The position numbers and the translations under genes were made by a program. Positions 16,483-25,142 of a stretch of DNA of 64,000 bases are shown here, one piece after another. The notes below the pieces were generated by a model, which worked only from the letters and a program-made list of their open reading frames with translations, did no database searches and was not told the DNA's origin. The DNA is from Aristaeella hokkaidonensis (GTDB lineage Bacteria > Bacillota > Clostridia > Christensenellales > Aristaeellaceae), in assembly GCF_018128945.1 (NCBI RefSeq), contig NZ_CP068393.1, forward strand, positions 1,550,001 through 1,614,000, written 5' to 3'. Position 1 is the first letter of the stretch. Each line of letters starts with the position of its first letter.

Positions 16483-16559
16483 TGGTGAGCCCGGCGGGAT
16501 TCGAACCCACGACCTTTTGATTCGTAGTCAAACACTCTATCCAGCTGAGCTACGAGCCC
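16483..16559 (-). tRNA. tRNA-Arg (anticodon ACG)
   Basis: The minus strand folds as a complete tRNA: acceptor GGGCTCG with CGGGCTC, D-arm AGCTCAGCTGGATAGAGT, anticodon stem TTTGA/TCAAA with loop CTACGAA (anticodon ACG), T-arm GTGGGTTCGAATCCCGC, and an encoded CCA. The ACG anticodon, read as ICG after deamination, decodes CGU/CGC/CGA. It is a single tRNA gene with its own promoter and terminator. Confidence 0.97.
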
Positions 16560-16584
16560 ACATGCTGTCCGTGACAGCTAAAGT

Positions 16585-16613
16585 ATAATATCACAATGTT
16601 TTTGCACTGTCAA
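16585..16613 (-). promoter_or_regulatory. tRNA-Arg promoter
   Basis: Minus-strand TTGACA (16608-16613) and TATTAT (16585-16590) are 17 bp apart, about 26 bp before the tRNA. Confidence 0.85.
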
Positions 16614-16655
16614 CGTTTTTTTGCACCTTTGCATGTAATATCATTCTCTGTTTTC

Positions 16656-16684
16656 TTGTAACTGTTCCCTCTTTTGGTTATAAT
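16656..16684 (+). promoter_or_regulatory. GH13 amylase promoter
   Basis: TTGTAA (16656-16661) and a perfect TATAAT (16679-16684) are 17 bp apart, 33 bases before the start. Confidence 0.8.
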
Positions 16685-16717
16685 ATAAAGGTTGATTGAA
16701 CTTTCAGGAGGTTTTTC

Positions 16718-18811
16718 ATGGCTGTCAGTCATTCCATCCTTTCCGCCGTCTTCAGTGACGAGTCTCCGGATTACCGCTTCCCTTCGGAACCGGATTGCGG
16801 GGATTCTGTACGGATCCGTCTGCGGGTCGCCAAGGACAGTGCGGAACGTGTTATTCTGCTTTTTGAGTCCATCACTGTCGGCACAATGATGTACAAGATC
16901 AAAAGTGATGACTTTTTTGATTATTATGAAGCCGGTATCATCTGCAACGAAAATGAGGTTATCTACCGTTTCCTGATTGAATGCCCGGACGGTACTAAAA
17001 TCGCTTTTGACAAAAGCGGTGTCCGCGCTGATGAGCATCATGTACCGGATTATAACCCGGCATATGCCTTCCGTTTCATTCCCGGTTTTCATGTCCCCGA
17101 CTGGGCCAAGGGCGCCGTTCAGTACCAGATCTTCCCGGATCGTTTCTGCAACGGAGACCCCTCCAACGATGTTGTGGACAATGAGTACTATTACACCGTT
17201 GGCCACTCAAAGCATATTGCTGACTGGGATGCCCTGCCCGGTGATACGGATATCCGCTGTTTCTACGGCGGCGATCTTCAGGGGATTATCGATAAACTGG
17301 ATTACCTGCAGGATCTGGGAATTGAGGTCCTTTACCTCAATCCTGTCTTCGTTTCCCCTTCCAGCCATAAGTACGATTGCCAGGACTATGAACATATTGA
17401 TCCCCATTTTGGCGTGATTACCGACGATATGGATCATGTCATGCAGGCCTGGGAAAAGCATAACGGTTATGCGCCCAAATATATTCGCCGTGTCACCAGT
17501 GAGGAAAACCTGGAGAAGAGCGATGCGCTCTTTGCCACCCTCTGCCAGGAGCTTCACCGCCGGGGAATGAAAATTATCCTGGACGGTGTATTCAATCACT
17601 GCGGATCCTTCAATAAGTGGATGGATCATGAAGGGATATATCTCGGAAAAGCCGGTTTCCAGCCAGGTGCCTACCAGAGCATCCACAGCCCCTATCGCTC
17701 CTATTTCCACTTCAACGATTCAGGCAACGGCAGAACCCCCATGTATGAGGGCTGGTGGGGCTATTCCACCCTGCCTAAGCTGAATTATGAAGATTCTCCC
17801 GACCTGTGCGAAGAAGTGTATAAAATCGCCGAAAAATGGCTTTCTCCGCCTTATTGCATCGACGGCTGGCGCCTGGACGTTGCAGCCGACCTGGGGCACA
17901 GCACTGAATTCAACCATAAATTCTGGCAGACCTTCCGTGATCGTGTCAAAGCCGTCAATCCCAATGCGCTGATCGTTGCGGAGCATTACGGTGACCCCAC
18001 CGCCTGGCTGAACGGCCGTGAATGGGACAGCATCATGAATTATGATGCCTTTATGGAGCCGGTAACCTGGTTCCTCACCGGTATGGAAAAGCATTCTGAC
18101 TCTTACCGGGATGACCTGTACCAGAACGGCTCCGCCTTCTTCGGGATCATGGCGGACAAGATGTCCCGGTTCAAATACCCGTCCCTCATGTGCGCGATGA
18201 ACGAGCTCTCCAATCATGATCATTCCCGTTTCCTGACGCGCACCAACCGGATGATCGGCAGGATCACCACCCTGGGTTCCGGCGCTGCCGCAGCCGGGAT
18301 CAACAAGGGCGTTTTCCGGGAAGCCGTCACAATCCAGATGACCTGGCCCGGCGCCCCCACCGTCTACTACGCTGATGAAGCGGGTCAGGTGGGCTGGACA
18401 GATCCGGATAACCGCCGCACCTATCCCTGGGGACATGAAGACCAGAGCCTCATTGATCTGCACCGGGATCTGATCCGCCTGCGCCGTACCCTCCCCGTGC
18501 TGAAGACCGGTTCCATCAAGCCGCTGCTGGCGGATTACGGCCGGATCGCCTACGCCCGGTTCAACAGTGATACACGTTGTATAATCGCTGTAAACAATAC
18601 CGGAAACCTGACCGACTTCAGGCTTCATGTCCGGGATGCCGGAGCGCCGGAGGGAGAAACCTTCCGTTGCTGCATCCAGACCACCCAGGACGGGCATCTG
18701 GCAAGCAACGAAGTCTGGGGCATCGTCACGGATGGCGTTCTTACCTTCAATCTTCCCCCGTTCTCATCCATTGTCCTGAGCAACGCGGTGATTGAAGGCA
18801 GCGAAAACTGA
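16718..18811 (+). CDS. GH13 alpha-amylase / neopullulanase-like enzyme
   Basis: This is a 697-residue cytoplasmic (no signal peptide) glycoside hydrolase of family 13, of the kind that cleaves maltodextrins, cyclodextrins or pullulan fragments. An N-terminal beta-rich domain of about 125 residues, comparable to CBM34, precedes the (beta/alpha)8 barrel (AVQYQIFPDRF). The four barrel motifs are visible: DGVFNHCG, GWRLDVA with nucleophile D387, AEHYG with acid/base E422, and NHDHSRF with D501. A long insert follows the first motif. The start is fixed by AGGAGG eight bases upstream. It is monocistronic, ended by a terminator, and convergent with a sugar-sensor GGDEF gene. Confidence 0.94.
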   Translation: MAVSHSILSAVFSDESPDYRFPSEPDCGDSVRIRLRVAKDSAERVILLFESITVGTMMYKIKSDDFFDYYEAGIICNENEVIYRFLIECPDGTKIAFDKSGVRADEHHVPDYNPAYAFRFIPGFHVPDWAKGAVQYQIFPDRFCNGDPSNDVVDNEYYYTVGHSKHIADWDALPGDTDIRCFYGGDLQGIIDKLDYLQDLGIEVLYLNPVFVSPSSHKYDCQDYEHIDPHFGVITDDMDHVMQAWEKHNGYAPKYIRRVTSEENLEKSDALFATLCQELHRRGMKIILDGVFNHCGSFNKWMDHEGIYLGKAGFQPGAYQSIHSPYRSYFHFNDSGNGRTPMYEGWWGYSTLPKLNYEDSPDLCEEVYKIAEKWLSPPYCIDGWRLDVAADLGHSTEFNHKFWQTFRDRVKAVNPNALIVAEHYGDPTAWLNGREWDSIMNYDAFMEPVTWFLTGMEKHSDSYRDDLYQNGSAFFGIMADKMSRFKYPSLMCAMNELSNHDHSRFLTRTNRMIGRITTLGSGAAAAGINKGVFREAVTIQMTWPGAPTVYYADEAGQVGWTDPDNRRTYPWGHEDQSLIDLHRDLIRLRRTLPVLKTGSIKPLLADYGRIAYARFNSDTRCIIAVNNTGNLTDFRLHVRDAGAPEGETFRCCIQTTQDGHLASNEVWGIVTDGVLTFNLPPFSSIVLSNAVIEGSEN

Positions 18812-18822
18812 TTAAATAATAT

Positions 18823-18858
18823 GGGGATCGGAACAAGTTCCGATCCCCCTGCTTTTTG
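18823..18858 (+). terminator. terminator after the GH13 gene
   Basis: GGGGATCGGAAC and GTTCCGATCCCC pair perfectly with almost no loop; CTGCTTTTTG follows. Confidence 0.88.
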
Positions 18859-18869
18859 CACACCGGATA

Positions 18870-20798
18870 TTACTCATATCTTTCGGTGTGCCTTTTTTCT
18901 TTCTGGCGGTACAATTCCTCGTCGCTTCTCTGGATGCATTCCTCAATGGTGGACAAGCCGTTCATATGGATAACCACTGCTCCGCAGCTGGCCTCCACAT
19001 TGAATGCCCTGTCTTCCTGTTTGTTCAGGGCTTTCAGCTGTTTCTGGAAGTCTCTCATAAACCGCTTGGCGGCCTGGTCGTCTGCCCTGGGCATCACCGC
19101 CAGGAATTCATCACCGCCCATACGGGCCAGGATAGCGTCCTTTGGGGCAGCCCTGCGGATCGCGTCACCCGTCAGGCGAATAGCATAGTCCCCCGCCTGG
19201 TGTCCGAAGGTATCATTGATCTGCTTCAGCCGGTCCATATCAAAACTGATAAAGGCCGCGCTTTCCCCCATGGCACACAGCCGCTGCCAGATTGGCGACA
19301 GCTGCTCTTCCAGGCCACGCCTGTTCAGCAGCCGCGTCATCACGTCCGTGATGCTGCTCAGTCTTCTTTCCTCATACAGCACCTTCAGCTCATCACGCTT
19401 ATGCATATTGCTCAGCGCGCCGGAAAGGATGATATTCCAGTGCTGGAAGAAGTTTGTGGGCACTTCCCCGGGCTGATAGTGGAACAGGGCATAACCATAT
19501 GCCTTTTCTCTCTGGTGCAGCAGGACCAGGTACAGCACCTGAGGTTCTTCCGCCCGTTCCGCCATCTCCGGCAGCAGCTTGCAGCGGTCAAAGGTAATCA
19601 TCGGCATCCCGTGATCCTGCCGGTCCTTCATTACATGAACCAGGCAGGCTTTTTCCGTCTGTTCCTCCGCGAAAACAGGCTCACCGTATACGTCCTTTCC
19701 TTTCTCAAACAGACACAGGTAATAGTCCCGCACCATCCTGGTATCATCCATCTTGTTCACCAGCACACGGTGCAGATCCTTCAGGTCATCGCAGGCGTTC
19801 AGCTCAATTGTCAGGTAAGTCATGCTGACTTCCCGGGAATTCATGTTGTCCACCAGTTCAGCCCGTTCCATGCTGGTTTTGACGTAGAAGTCTTCCCCGC
19901 GTCCGCCGCAGCCGCAGCTTTCCCCAAGGATCAGCTGCCCGCCAATGGCAATCCGCTTTATTTCTTTCTTCCCGTTTTCACCGTATTCACCGCGGATCTG
20001 CCTGTCCAGTTCCTCCATGGCTTTGGAAGCCATCTCTTCAAAATTCTGTTCAACAGTTGTCAGCATCGGCTCATTGAGCGCAAAGTTCTGCACGTTATCA
20101 AAGCCTGTAACGATAACGTCCTCCGGAATTCTCAGTCCATGCTTCTTCAGCGTCCGCATCAGGCCGATTGCCATGAAGTCATTGGCGCATACCACCGCTT
20201 CCGGGCGGCGTTCAGGATCGGAGAAAAAGGCTTCATAGGCCATGTCTCCGCAGTTCAGCCACATGGTCCCGTGGGCAATATCCTTCTCCTCATCTACAGG
20301 CAGTCCATGCAAGGCCATTTCCTCTTTGTAAACCTGCAGCCGTTTTTCTCCGTCCGGATGTCCTTCATATCCGGCAAGGAACACCACCCGCTTCAGTCCG
20401 TGATCCTCCAGCAGATGCTTCATCAGCGGGCGGATTGCCAGGTTTTCGTCCGTATACACACAGTCGTATTCGTCTTCCTGATGTCGGATTGAAACAATGG
20501 GGCATTTCGCTCTTCTCTTCAGTTCCTCATAAAGCTGATCCCTGAATCCTTCGATCTCGTAAGTGTCAGGTGCAACAATGATTCCATCCAGCTGTTCTAT
20601 GGGAGCAAAGGAGAACATTCCCCTTTCCTGGCTGTCATACTCATTCTGGCTTGAGAAAAAGCCAACCGTCGTGAATATAATCACGTCATAGTTAAGCCTG
20701 TGTGCTTCCTCCTCCAGGGCATGATATACCGCATTGTCAAAAACCGTATAGGCTTTGCAAAGGAAGACTCCGATGGTCTTTCTTTTGCCGGCTATCAT
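18870..20798 (-). CDS. diguanylate cyclase with LacI-type sugar-sensor domain
   Basis: This 642-residue protein joins an N-terminal periplasmic-binding-like sensor (KTIGVFLCKAYTVFDNAVYHALEEEA through VIVTGFDNVQNFALNEPMLTTVEQ) of the LacI/XylR type, without a DNA-binding helix-turn-helix, to a middle region and a C-terminal GGDEF domain (ARMGGDEF, about residues 559-565). An intact GGDEF makes cyclic di-GMP from two GTP. There is no signal peptide or membrane segment, so it should sense a cytoplasmic sugar. A short cysteine patch (ESCGCGG) ends the sensor. The start at 20798 is set by GAGGTGG. Its long leader carries a strong hairpin. A link from sugar state to surface behaviour is likely, possibly to the pilus operon upstream. 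Confidence 0.88.
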   Translation of the reverse strand: MIAGKRKTIGVFLCKAYTVFDNAVYHALEEEAHRLNYDVIIFTTVGFFSSQNEYDSQERGMFSFAPIEQLDGIIVAPDTYEIEGFRDQLYEELKRRAKCPIVSIRHQEDEYDCVYTDENLAIRPLMKHLLEDHGLKRVVFLAGYEGHPDGEKRLQVYKEEMALHGLPVDEEKDIAHGTMWLNCGDMAYEAFFSDPERRPEAVVCANDFMAIGLMRTLKKHGLRIPEDVIVTGFDNVQNFALNEPMLTTVEQNFEEMASKAMEELDRQIRGEYGENGKKEIKRIAIGGQLILGESCGCGGRGEDFYVKTSMERAELVDNMNSREVSMTYLTIELNACDDLKDLHRVLVNKMDDTRMVRDYYLCLFEKGKDVYGEPVFAEEQTEKACLVHVMKDRQDHGMPMITFDRCKLLPEMAERAEEPQVLYLVLLHQREKAYGYALFHYQPGEVPTNFFQHWNIILSGALSNMHKRDELKVLYEERRLSSITDVMTRLLNRRGLEEQLSPIWQRLCAMGESAAFISFDMDRLKQINDTFGHQAGDYAIRLTGDAIRRAAPKDAILARMGGDEFLAVMPRADDQAAKRFMRDFQKQLKALNKQEDRAFNVEASCGAVVIHMNGLSTIEECIQRSDEELYRQKEKRHTERYE

Positions 20799-20833
20799 CT
20801 TTCCACCTCGTTCCGTGCACATATACTGTACCG

Positions 20834-20866
20834 TCCCGGATTCATATTGTTGATATGAAACCGGGA
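20834..20866 (-). promoter_or_regulatory. hairpin in the diguanylate cyclase leader
   Basis: TCCCGGATTCATAT (20834-20847) and ATATGAAACCGGGA (20853-20866) pair with one mismatch across a 5-base loop, about 36 bases before the start codon. The rest of the gene-free stretch 20823-21189 holds the promoter at 21052-21079, the pilus operon terminator and AT-rich sequence. Confidence 0.55.
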
Positions 20867-21051
20867 ATCAGTCAGCTGGTGCCTTTTTATATTGAATATG
20901 CGTCTGATTGCGTGTAGGAAATATGTTGCGAAATCGTCTGGTTACAGCATTTCGTTTTTTCTTTCCGCTTTATGCGTTTTTCTTCTGTATGTCTGTGTTC
21001 TAAGTAACTCTTTTTTGTTATCGGATGCACGTTCTCACTTTCTCTGCATAT

Positions 21052-21079
21052 ATTATAACACATTTCGATGATATGTAAA
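21052..21079 (-). promoter_or_regulatory. promoter of the diguanylate cyclase gene
   Basis: Minus-strand TTTACA (21074-21079) and TATAAT (21052-21057) are 16 bp apart. The leader to the start at 20798 is about 245 bases. Confidence 0.65.
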
Positions 21080-21143
21080 TTACGTGATACGGATTTTTAT
21101 TTGTTTTTCTTGTAACTTTTATGTAACTATGCGATTTCCCCCA

Positions 21144-21174
21144 CAAAAAAAGCATCCGGTATGATACCGGATGC
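21144..21174 (-). terminator. terminator of the pilus operon
   Basis: GCATCCGG and CCGGATGC pair around TATGATA (extendable to 11 bp); seven T follow on the minus strand. Confidence 0.92.
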
Positions 21175-21189
21175 CTGTTTATCGGTCAT

Positions 21190-22260
21190 TCAGTTCTTCA
21201 TGAATCGTGCCTGGCGTTCTACCGTTTCAGGATGAATAGCGTACAGGGAAGCCTGCTCCTTGTCGATCTTGCCATCCCTGAGCAGTTTTGCCAGTTCAGT
21301 ATCCATGGACAGCATATCCGCACCGCCGCCGAAGATCGCGTTATCAATCTGATGCGTCTTTCCTTCGCGGATCAGGTTCTGGATAGCCGGATTGACGCAC
21401 ATGACCTCAAATACCGGATGCAGCGTTCCGTCCTTCGTCAGGATCAGCCGCTGGGATACAACCGCACGGAGCACCATGGAAAGCTGTGCCCGGATCTGGT
21501 TCTGCTGGTTGGCAGGGAAAGCGTCAATCACACGGTCAATCGTCTTTGCCGCGCCCAGCGTATGCAGGGAGGACAGCAGCAGATGGCCGGTTTCCGCCGC
21601 CGTAATGGCAGTGGATATGGTTTCTATGTCACGCATTTCACCGAGCATGATCACGTCCGGTGCCTGGCGCAGGGCGGCACGCAGTGCACGGGCAAAGCTC
21701 GATGCGTCTCCGGGAACTTCCCTCTGGCTGACGATGCATTGCTTGTGCGGGTGCAAATACTCGATGGGGTCTTCAATAGTAATTATATGGCCGCTGCGGG
21801 TTGCGTTAATCTGGTCTACCAGGCAGGCCAGCGTAGTACTTTTACCGTTGCCTGCCGGCCCCGTCACAAGAACCATGCCGCTCCGCAGATCAGCAAGCCG
21901 CATAACCACGTCTGGAATATTATAGGTTTTCGGATCCGGAACGCCGAACGCAACAACACGGCAGGTCATCGCAAGGGAGCCCCTTTGACGATACGTATTG
22001 CAGCGGAAACGGCTCAGGTCACGTACAGCGAATGAAAAGTCATCATCGCCCTCGTTGATGAGCGTATCCTGTTCCCGCCGTGCCAGCTCGTATGCTCTTC
22101 CCACCAGCACAGCAATATCATTCGGCAAGGCCTTCTCTTCAGAGATCGGGATCATCTTGCCGTGTGATTTTGTCATGATATGGGATCCGGGCACAACAAA
22201 CACGTCGGATCCATGATATTCCAATGCTTTTCTCAGGATATCATCGAGCGTTTCTACCAT
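21190..22260 (-). CDS. pilT: PilT-type type IV pilus ATPase
   Basis: PilT-type hexameric ATPases depolymerise type IV pili and drive retraction at the cytoplasmic face. Present are the Walker A loop GPAGNGKSTT (about residues 134-143), the Asp box IITIEDPIEYLH, Walker B with VIMLGEMRD, the His box HTLGAAKTIDRVID, and the C-terminal AIQNLIREGK that matches the PilT signature AIRNLIRE. The Walker loop has Asn in place of the usual Ser before GK. The ATG at 22260 is used because GGAGG lies ten bases upstream; a TTG at 22266 is too close. It overlaps the previous gene by 7 bp and is the last gene of the operon. Confidence 0.92.
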   Translation of the reverse strand: MVETLDDILRKALEYHGSDVFVVPGSHIMTKSHGKMIPISEEKALPNDIAVLVGRAYELARREQDTLINEGDDDFSFAVRDLSRFRCNTYRQRGSLAMTCRVVAFGVPDPKTYNIPDVVMRLADLRSGMVLVTGPAGNGKSTTLACLVDQINATRSGHIITIEDPIEYLHPHKQCIVSQREVPGDASSFARALRAALRQAPDVIMLGEMRDIETISTAITAAETGHLLLSSLHTLGAAKTIDRVIDAFPANQQNQIRAQLSMVLRAVVSQRLILTKDGTLHPVFEVMCVNPAIQNLIREGKTHQIDNAIFGGGADMLSMDTELAKLLRDGKIDKEQASLYAIHPETVERQARFMKN

Positions 22261-22694
22261 TCCCAATCATCCTCCGGCTCTTCAACTGCCAGCTTATGAG
22301 AGATCCATTTGGCCCGCTGCGTATCCTCAATGGGAAGCAGCTGTACGATACACTCAAGGTTGCGGTTGTCCAGGGGTTCGGTCCAGGTGACCCGGTCTTC
22401 ATCCAGTGCCATGCCTTCCGGCAGCAGTTCCTTTACTTTATCCAGATACGCCTGCATATCCATCGCTTCCTTCCGTGCGGATACCAGCACGCTGTCCAGC
22501 TTTGCGAAATTCTGTTCGCTTTGCGCATTCAGTTCATAAACCTTCTGTACCATTTCAGCACTTCTGGTGCAGAGATTATAATCGTTCTTCGCGGCAATCT
22601 GTGTCAGCATGGCAAGCATGCACAGGGAAAGCACCACCACGATCAGGATCAGGGACGCAGCGCCTGGTCCCAGGGCTATTTTACGCTTGTTCAC
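22254..22694 (-). CDS. single-span membrane protein of the pilus operon
   Basis: The 146-residue protein has a short basic N terminus (MNKRKIALG), one hydrophobic helix (about residues 12-34) and an extracytoplasmic, partly coiled-coil region ending in the acidic EEPEDDWEW. There is no prepilin cleavage motif. It overlaps both neighbours by a few bases, so it belongs to the pilus operon; by position it may be an alignment or minor structural component, but no family was recognised. Confidence 0.7.
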   Translation of the reverse strand: MNKRKIALGPGAASLILIVVVLSLCMLAMLTQIAAKNDYNLCTRSAEMVQKVYELNAQSEQNFAKLDSVLVSARKEAMDMQAYLDKVKELLPEGMALDEDRVTWTEPLDNRNLECIVQLLPIEDTQRAKWISHKLAVEEPEDDWEW

Positions 22695-23092
22695 TGGCTC
22701 ACCTCCCTGGGAATAAACCGGGTGGAAGGCAGAGTGATCAGCGTCTTTTCTCCCTGAACACCTGTGATTTCATAGGATCGGAGCGTTCCGGATTCGGTCT
22801 CTTCACTTTGGGGAACCACCTTCAGCAGATATCCATCCTTCTGAAGCTCCCAGCTGCCATCCCTGGCTGTAAATCCATAAGACGCAAGTACGGCATCGGG
22901 ATCATCCGAGGCATACAGATCCTCTGCGATGTTTTCCGCCTCCAGCATGGAGGCATTGATTATGTGAGCCGTCCTGCTCTTCAGCTTCGCGCTGGCAAAG
23001 ATCTGCACCAGAATTCCTGCGGAGCACATGAAGAAAAAAATCACAAGCAGCAGTTCGATCAGCAATGTATTGGAGCGGCTTCTGCTTTTCAT
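22691..23092 (-). CDS. minor pilin-like protein
   Basis: The 133-residue protein begins MKSRSRSNTLLIELLLVIFFF. The run LLIELLLVIFF, with a Glu five or so residues into the hydrophobic helix, is the hallmark of type IV prepilins, although the Gly usually found just before the cleavage site is absent. A globular region rich in beta strands follows (YGFTARDGSWELQKDGYLLKV). It overlaps both neighbours by 4 bp in the pilus operon. I call it a minor pilin by motif and context; processing by a prepilin peptidase is not certain, and no such peptidase gene lies here. Confidence 0.7.
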   Translation of the reverse strand: MKSRSRSNTLLIELLLVIFFFMCSAGILVQIFASAKLKSRTAHIINASMLEAENIAEDLYASDDPDAVLASYGFTARDGSWELQKDGYLLKVVPQSEETESGTLRSYEITGVQGEKTLITLPSTRFIPREVSQ

Positions 23093-23616
23093 TTCACTGC
23101 ACCTCCCGTCCGCAATGCCATCCGGATGGTGCTCTTCGTACCGGCTGGTGTTTCAAGCTCCACCGTCAGCATATTGTTTTCTATGGAAGGCACAAAACCG
23201 TTCAGTTCACACAGAGACTCGCCGTTTTCAGGTTTGAATTCAACGCCTTCACTGTTATAGCTTTCCCACAGGAAGGAACGGGGTTCCCCGTCAAGGGGAT
23301 CTGAATCCATTGCGCAGTACAGTCTCTTATAGTACTTCACGCCGTCATATTCATTAACTACAGACAGGGCAGTGATATCCTCACTCATCTGCTCAATCTG
23401 TATGTCTCCGCCGTCTTCAGCCCATACAGCGCTGCGGATCACCGCAGAAGCGATCCGGGAATGATTGTTTTCTTCAGCGCTGTCCACTGTGTTCTTATAA
23501 ATCTGGGCTCCCATGGTTACCAGGAAGGCACTCAGACAGGCGAACAGGGACAGGAGCAGCAGAACAAATACGCTCTGGATAATTCGGGGAGAACGGGAAA
23601 CAACAGGCTTACTCAC
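23089..23616 (-). CDS. pilus-operon membrane protein (DUF4860-like)
   Basis: The 175-residue protein has one N-terminal membrane helix (SVFVLLLLSLFACLSAFLVTM) after a basic start, then a beta-rich extracytoplasmic domain with EYDGVKYYKRLYCAM and a C-terminal LTVELETPAGTKSTIRMAL. It looks like the DUF4860 proteins found next to minor pilins in Clostridia, but that match is from memory and tentative. Overlaps of 4 bp on both sides place it firmly in the operon. It could be a pilin-like tip component. Confidence 0.65.
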   Translation of the reverse strand: MSKPVVSRSPRIIQSVFVLLLLSLFACLSAFLVTMGAQIYKNTVDSAEENNHSRIASAVIRSAVWAEDGGDIQIEQMSEDITALSVVNEYDGVKYYKRLYCAMDSDPLDGEPRSFLWESYNSEGVEFKPENGESLCELNGFVPSIENNMLTVELETPAGTKSTIRMALRTGGAVK

Positions 23617-23927
23617 TTGTCCATTTTCCCTCCCCTCTCTGCAACCTTAATGGAAGGCATCAGGTTGGATGCCAGGGGCTCATAGAACACGTGGTATTTT
23701 TCTTCGTTGTAGGACAGGTGATAATGCTCCCGCAGATAGTCGAGATCGTCCGGATAGACGCCTTCCACGGCATAGCAGGTCAGCGCCGCGTTTTTCACGG
23801 CGTCCCGTACAATCTGAAGTTCCCGTCCGTTGTTTTTGGTTGTAATACTGTTAATCAGCAGGACAAAGGAAAGGATCAGGACAATGAAAATGGCAATGGA
23901 TGCAACATCTTTTTTATTCATTTTCAT
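23613..23927 (-). CDS. small pilin-like membrane protein
   Basis: The 104-residue protein has an N-terminal hydrophobic helix (DVASIAIFIVLILSFVLLINSI) and then AALTCYAVEGVYPDDLDYLREHY. An alpha1-like helix followed by a G-x-Y-P turn is seen in many small pilins and pseudopilins. No prepilin peptidase motif is evident. Ribosome binding site AGGAGGG is six bases from the ATG. It is separated from pilC by 111 bases of 7-bp-period AT-rich sequence, the only gap inside the operon. Confidence 0.65.
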   Translation of the reverse strand: MKMNKKDVASIAIFIVLILSFVLLINSITTKNNGRELQIVRDAVKNAALTCYAVEGVYPDDLDYLREHYHLSYNEEKYHVFYEPLASNLMPSIKVAERGGKMDK

Positions 23928-23990
23928 CTTCTTCCCTCCTCCCCGCTTTTCTTGTTTTGCACATCACAAATGAACATTGAACGCACACTC

Positions 23991-24025
23991 ATTCAATTCT
24001 TCATTTTTCATCTTTCATTCTTCAT
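23991..24025 (-). repeat. five-unit 7-bp repeat downstream of pilC
   Basis: ATTCAAT, TCTTCAT, TTTTCAT, CTTTCAT and TCTTCAT are in strict register and lie directly after the pilC stop in the reading direction of the operon. Confidence 0.7.
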
Positions 24026-24038
24026 AGAGCCCAATGGC

Positions 24039-25103
24039 TTACATTGAGCCCAATACGCCTGCCATCGGCAGCATGACGCTCAGCAGGATCGCGCCGATCA
24101 CAATGGACAGCAGCGCAACCAGCGTCGGTTCCACAATGGAGATCAGATGATCCAGGCCGTCTTCCACCTGTTCTTCATAGATCTCAGCGATTTTCTCCAT
24201 CACCTGGGGCTCATGTCCGGACGCAGCGCCGACCTTCAGCATACGGTTATGGAAATCAGCAAACAGTCCGCTCTTGGACAGGGCCTCCTGGAAGGTCTGA
24301 TCTTTCTTCATTTCATCGCGGATGAAGTTAACTTTATTAATTGATTCCTGATCTGCCAGCGCGGCAGGGGCCATTTCCAGCGCATTTTCCATCGGGAAAC
24401 CGCTGTGCAGCATCAGTCCGAGAATACCGGCCACCCGGGAAGCTGAAAGCTTTTCCGTCAGTCTTCGTACCGGCGGGAAGAGATTCTTCAGGAAATGCAT
24501 GACCTTATCTTTCATCCTGGTTCTCATCAGGATCACAATCACAATCGTGCAGATCACGACCAGCGCAATCAGTCCGAGAACGATCCATCCGGCCCAGGAA
24601 CCGATCTTCATCAGCACAGAACCGCTTCCGGAAGCGTCAACGCCCAGGGAGGCAAGCACCCTGCGGAAGATGGGCAGCACACGCCAGAGCAGTACACCGA
24701 TAATAATCACAAGCATCACGCCAAGCACCAGCGGATAAGTGATCGCGCTGACAGCAGCAGAGCGGATACGTCCTTCTCTCTGATAGTAGGTGGAAAGGCT
24801 GACCATAATGTCTTCCAGGCGGCCGGTCTGCTCACCGATATCCACCATTTCGATCATATAGGAAGGCCATTCTTCCTCGTTCTCTTTCATAGCAACATAA
24901 AGAGAACCTGTTTCGTCTACAACTTTATACAGATTGGTATAAGGATGAACCTTGTCATTCCCTTTCATTTCGTCCTCGGCCAGCATTTCAATACCGTCGC
25001 GGAGCGTCATGCCGGAGCTGAGCATCAAGGCAATCTGATCGCAGAAGCTGCTAAGTTCCTCCGAGGACATAATTCTCTTTTTCTTCTTTATATCGGTCGC
25101 CAT
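24039..25103 (-). CDS. pilC: type II secretion F / PilC family inner-membrane platform protein
   Basis: PilC is the membrane platform that couples the pilus ATPase to pilin assembly. The 354-residue protein has the two T2SSF domains: SSEELSSFCDQIALMLSSGMTLRDGIEML with GEQTGRLEDIM near the N terminus, and ASRVAGILGLMLHSGFPMENALEMA in the second half. Three hydrophobic helices follow the usual pattern, at about residues 122-143, 170-192 and 330-350. The start at 25103 (MATDIKKKKR) is set by GGAGG five bases away; the upstream ATG overlaps this site. It is the first dedicated pilus gene after the transglutaminase lipoprotein. Confidence 0.92.
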   Translation of the reverse strand: MATDIKKKKRIMSSEELSSFCDQIALMLSSGMTLRDGIEMLAEDEMKGNDKVHPYTNLYKVVDETGSLYVAMKENEEEWPSYMIEMVDIGEQTGRLEDIMVSLSTYYQREGRIRSAAVSAITYPLVLGVMLVIIIGVLLWRVLPIFRRVLASLGVDASGSGSVLMKIGSWAGWIVLGLIALVVICTIVIVILMRTRMKDKVMHFLKNLFPPVRRLTEKLSASRVAGILGLMLHSGFPMENALEMAPAALADQESINKVNFIRDEMKKDQTFQEALSKSGLFADFHNRMLKVGAASGHEPQVMEKIAEIYEEQVEDGLDHLISIVEPTLVALLSIVIGAILLSVMLPMAGVLGSM

Positions 25104-25142
25104 GATATGATCCTCCAAATATATCGCTTTAACCCATTCGGA

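Noticed and set aside
20800..21050. Cyclic di-GMP riboswitch in the leader of the GGDEF gene
   Set aside because: The leader has a simple hairpin but I could not find the GEMM-I core or tetraloop-receptor pattern; a covariance search would decide.
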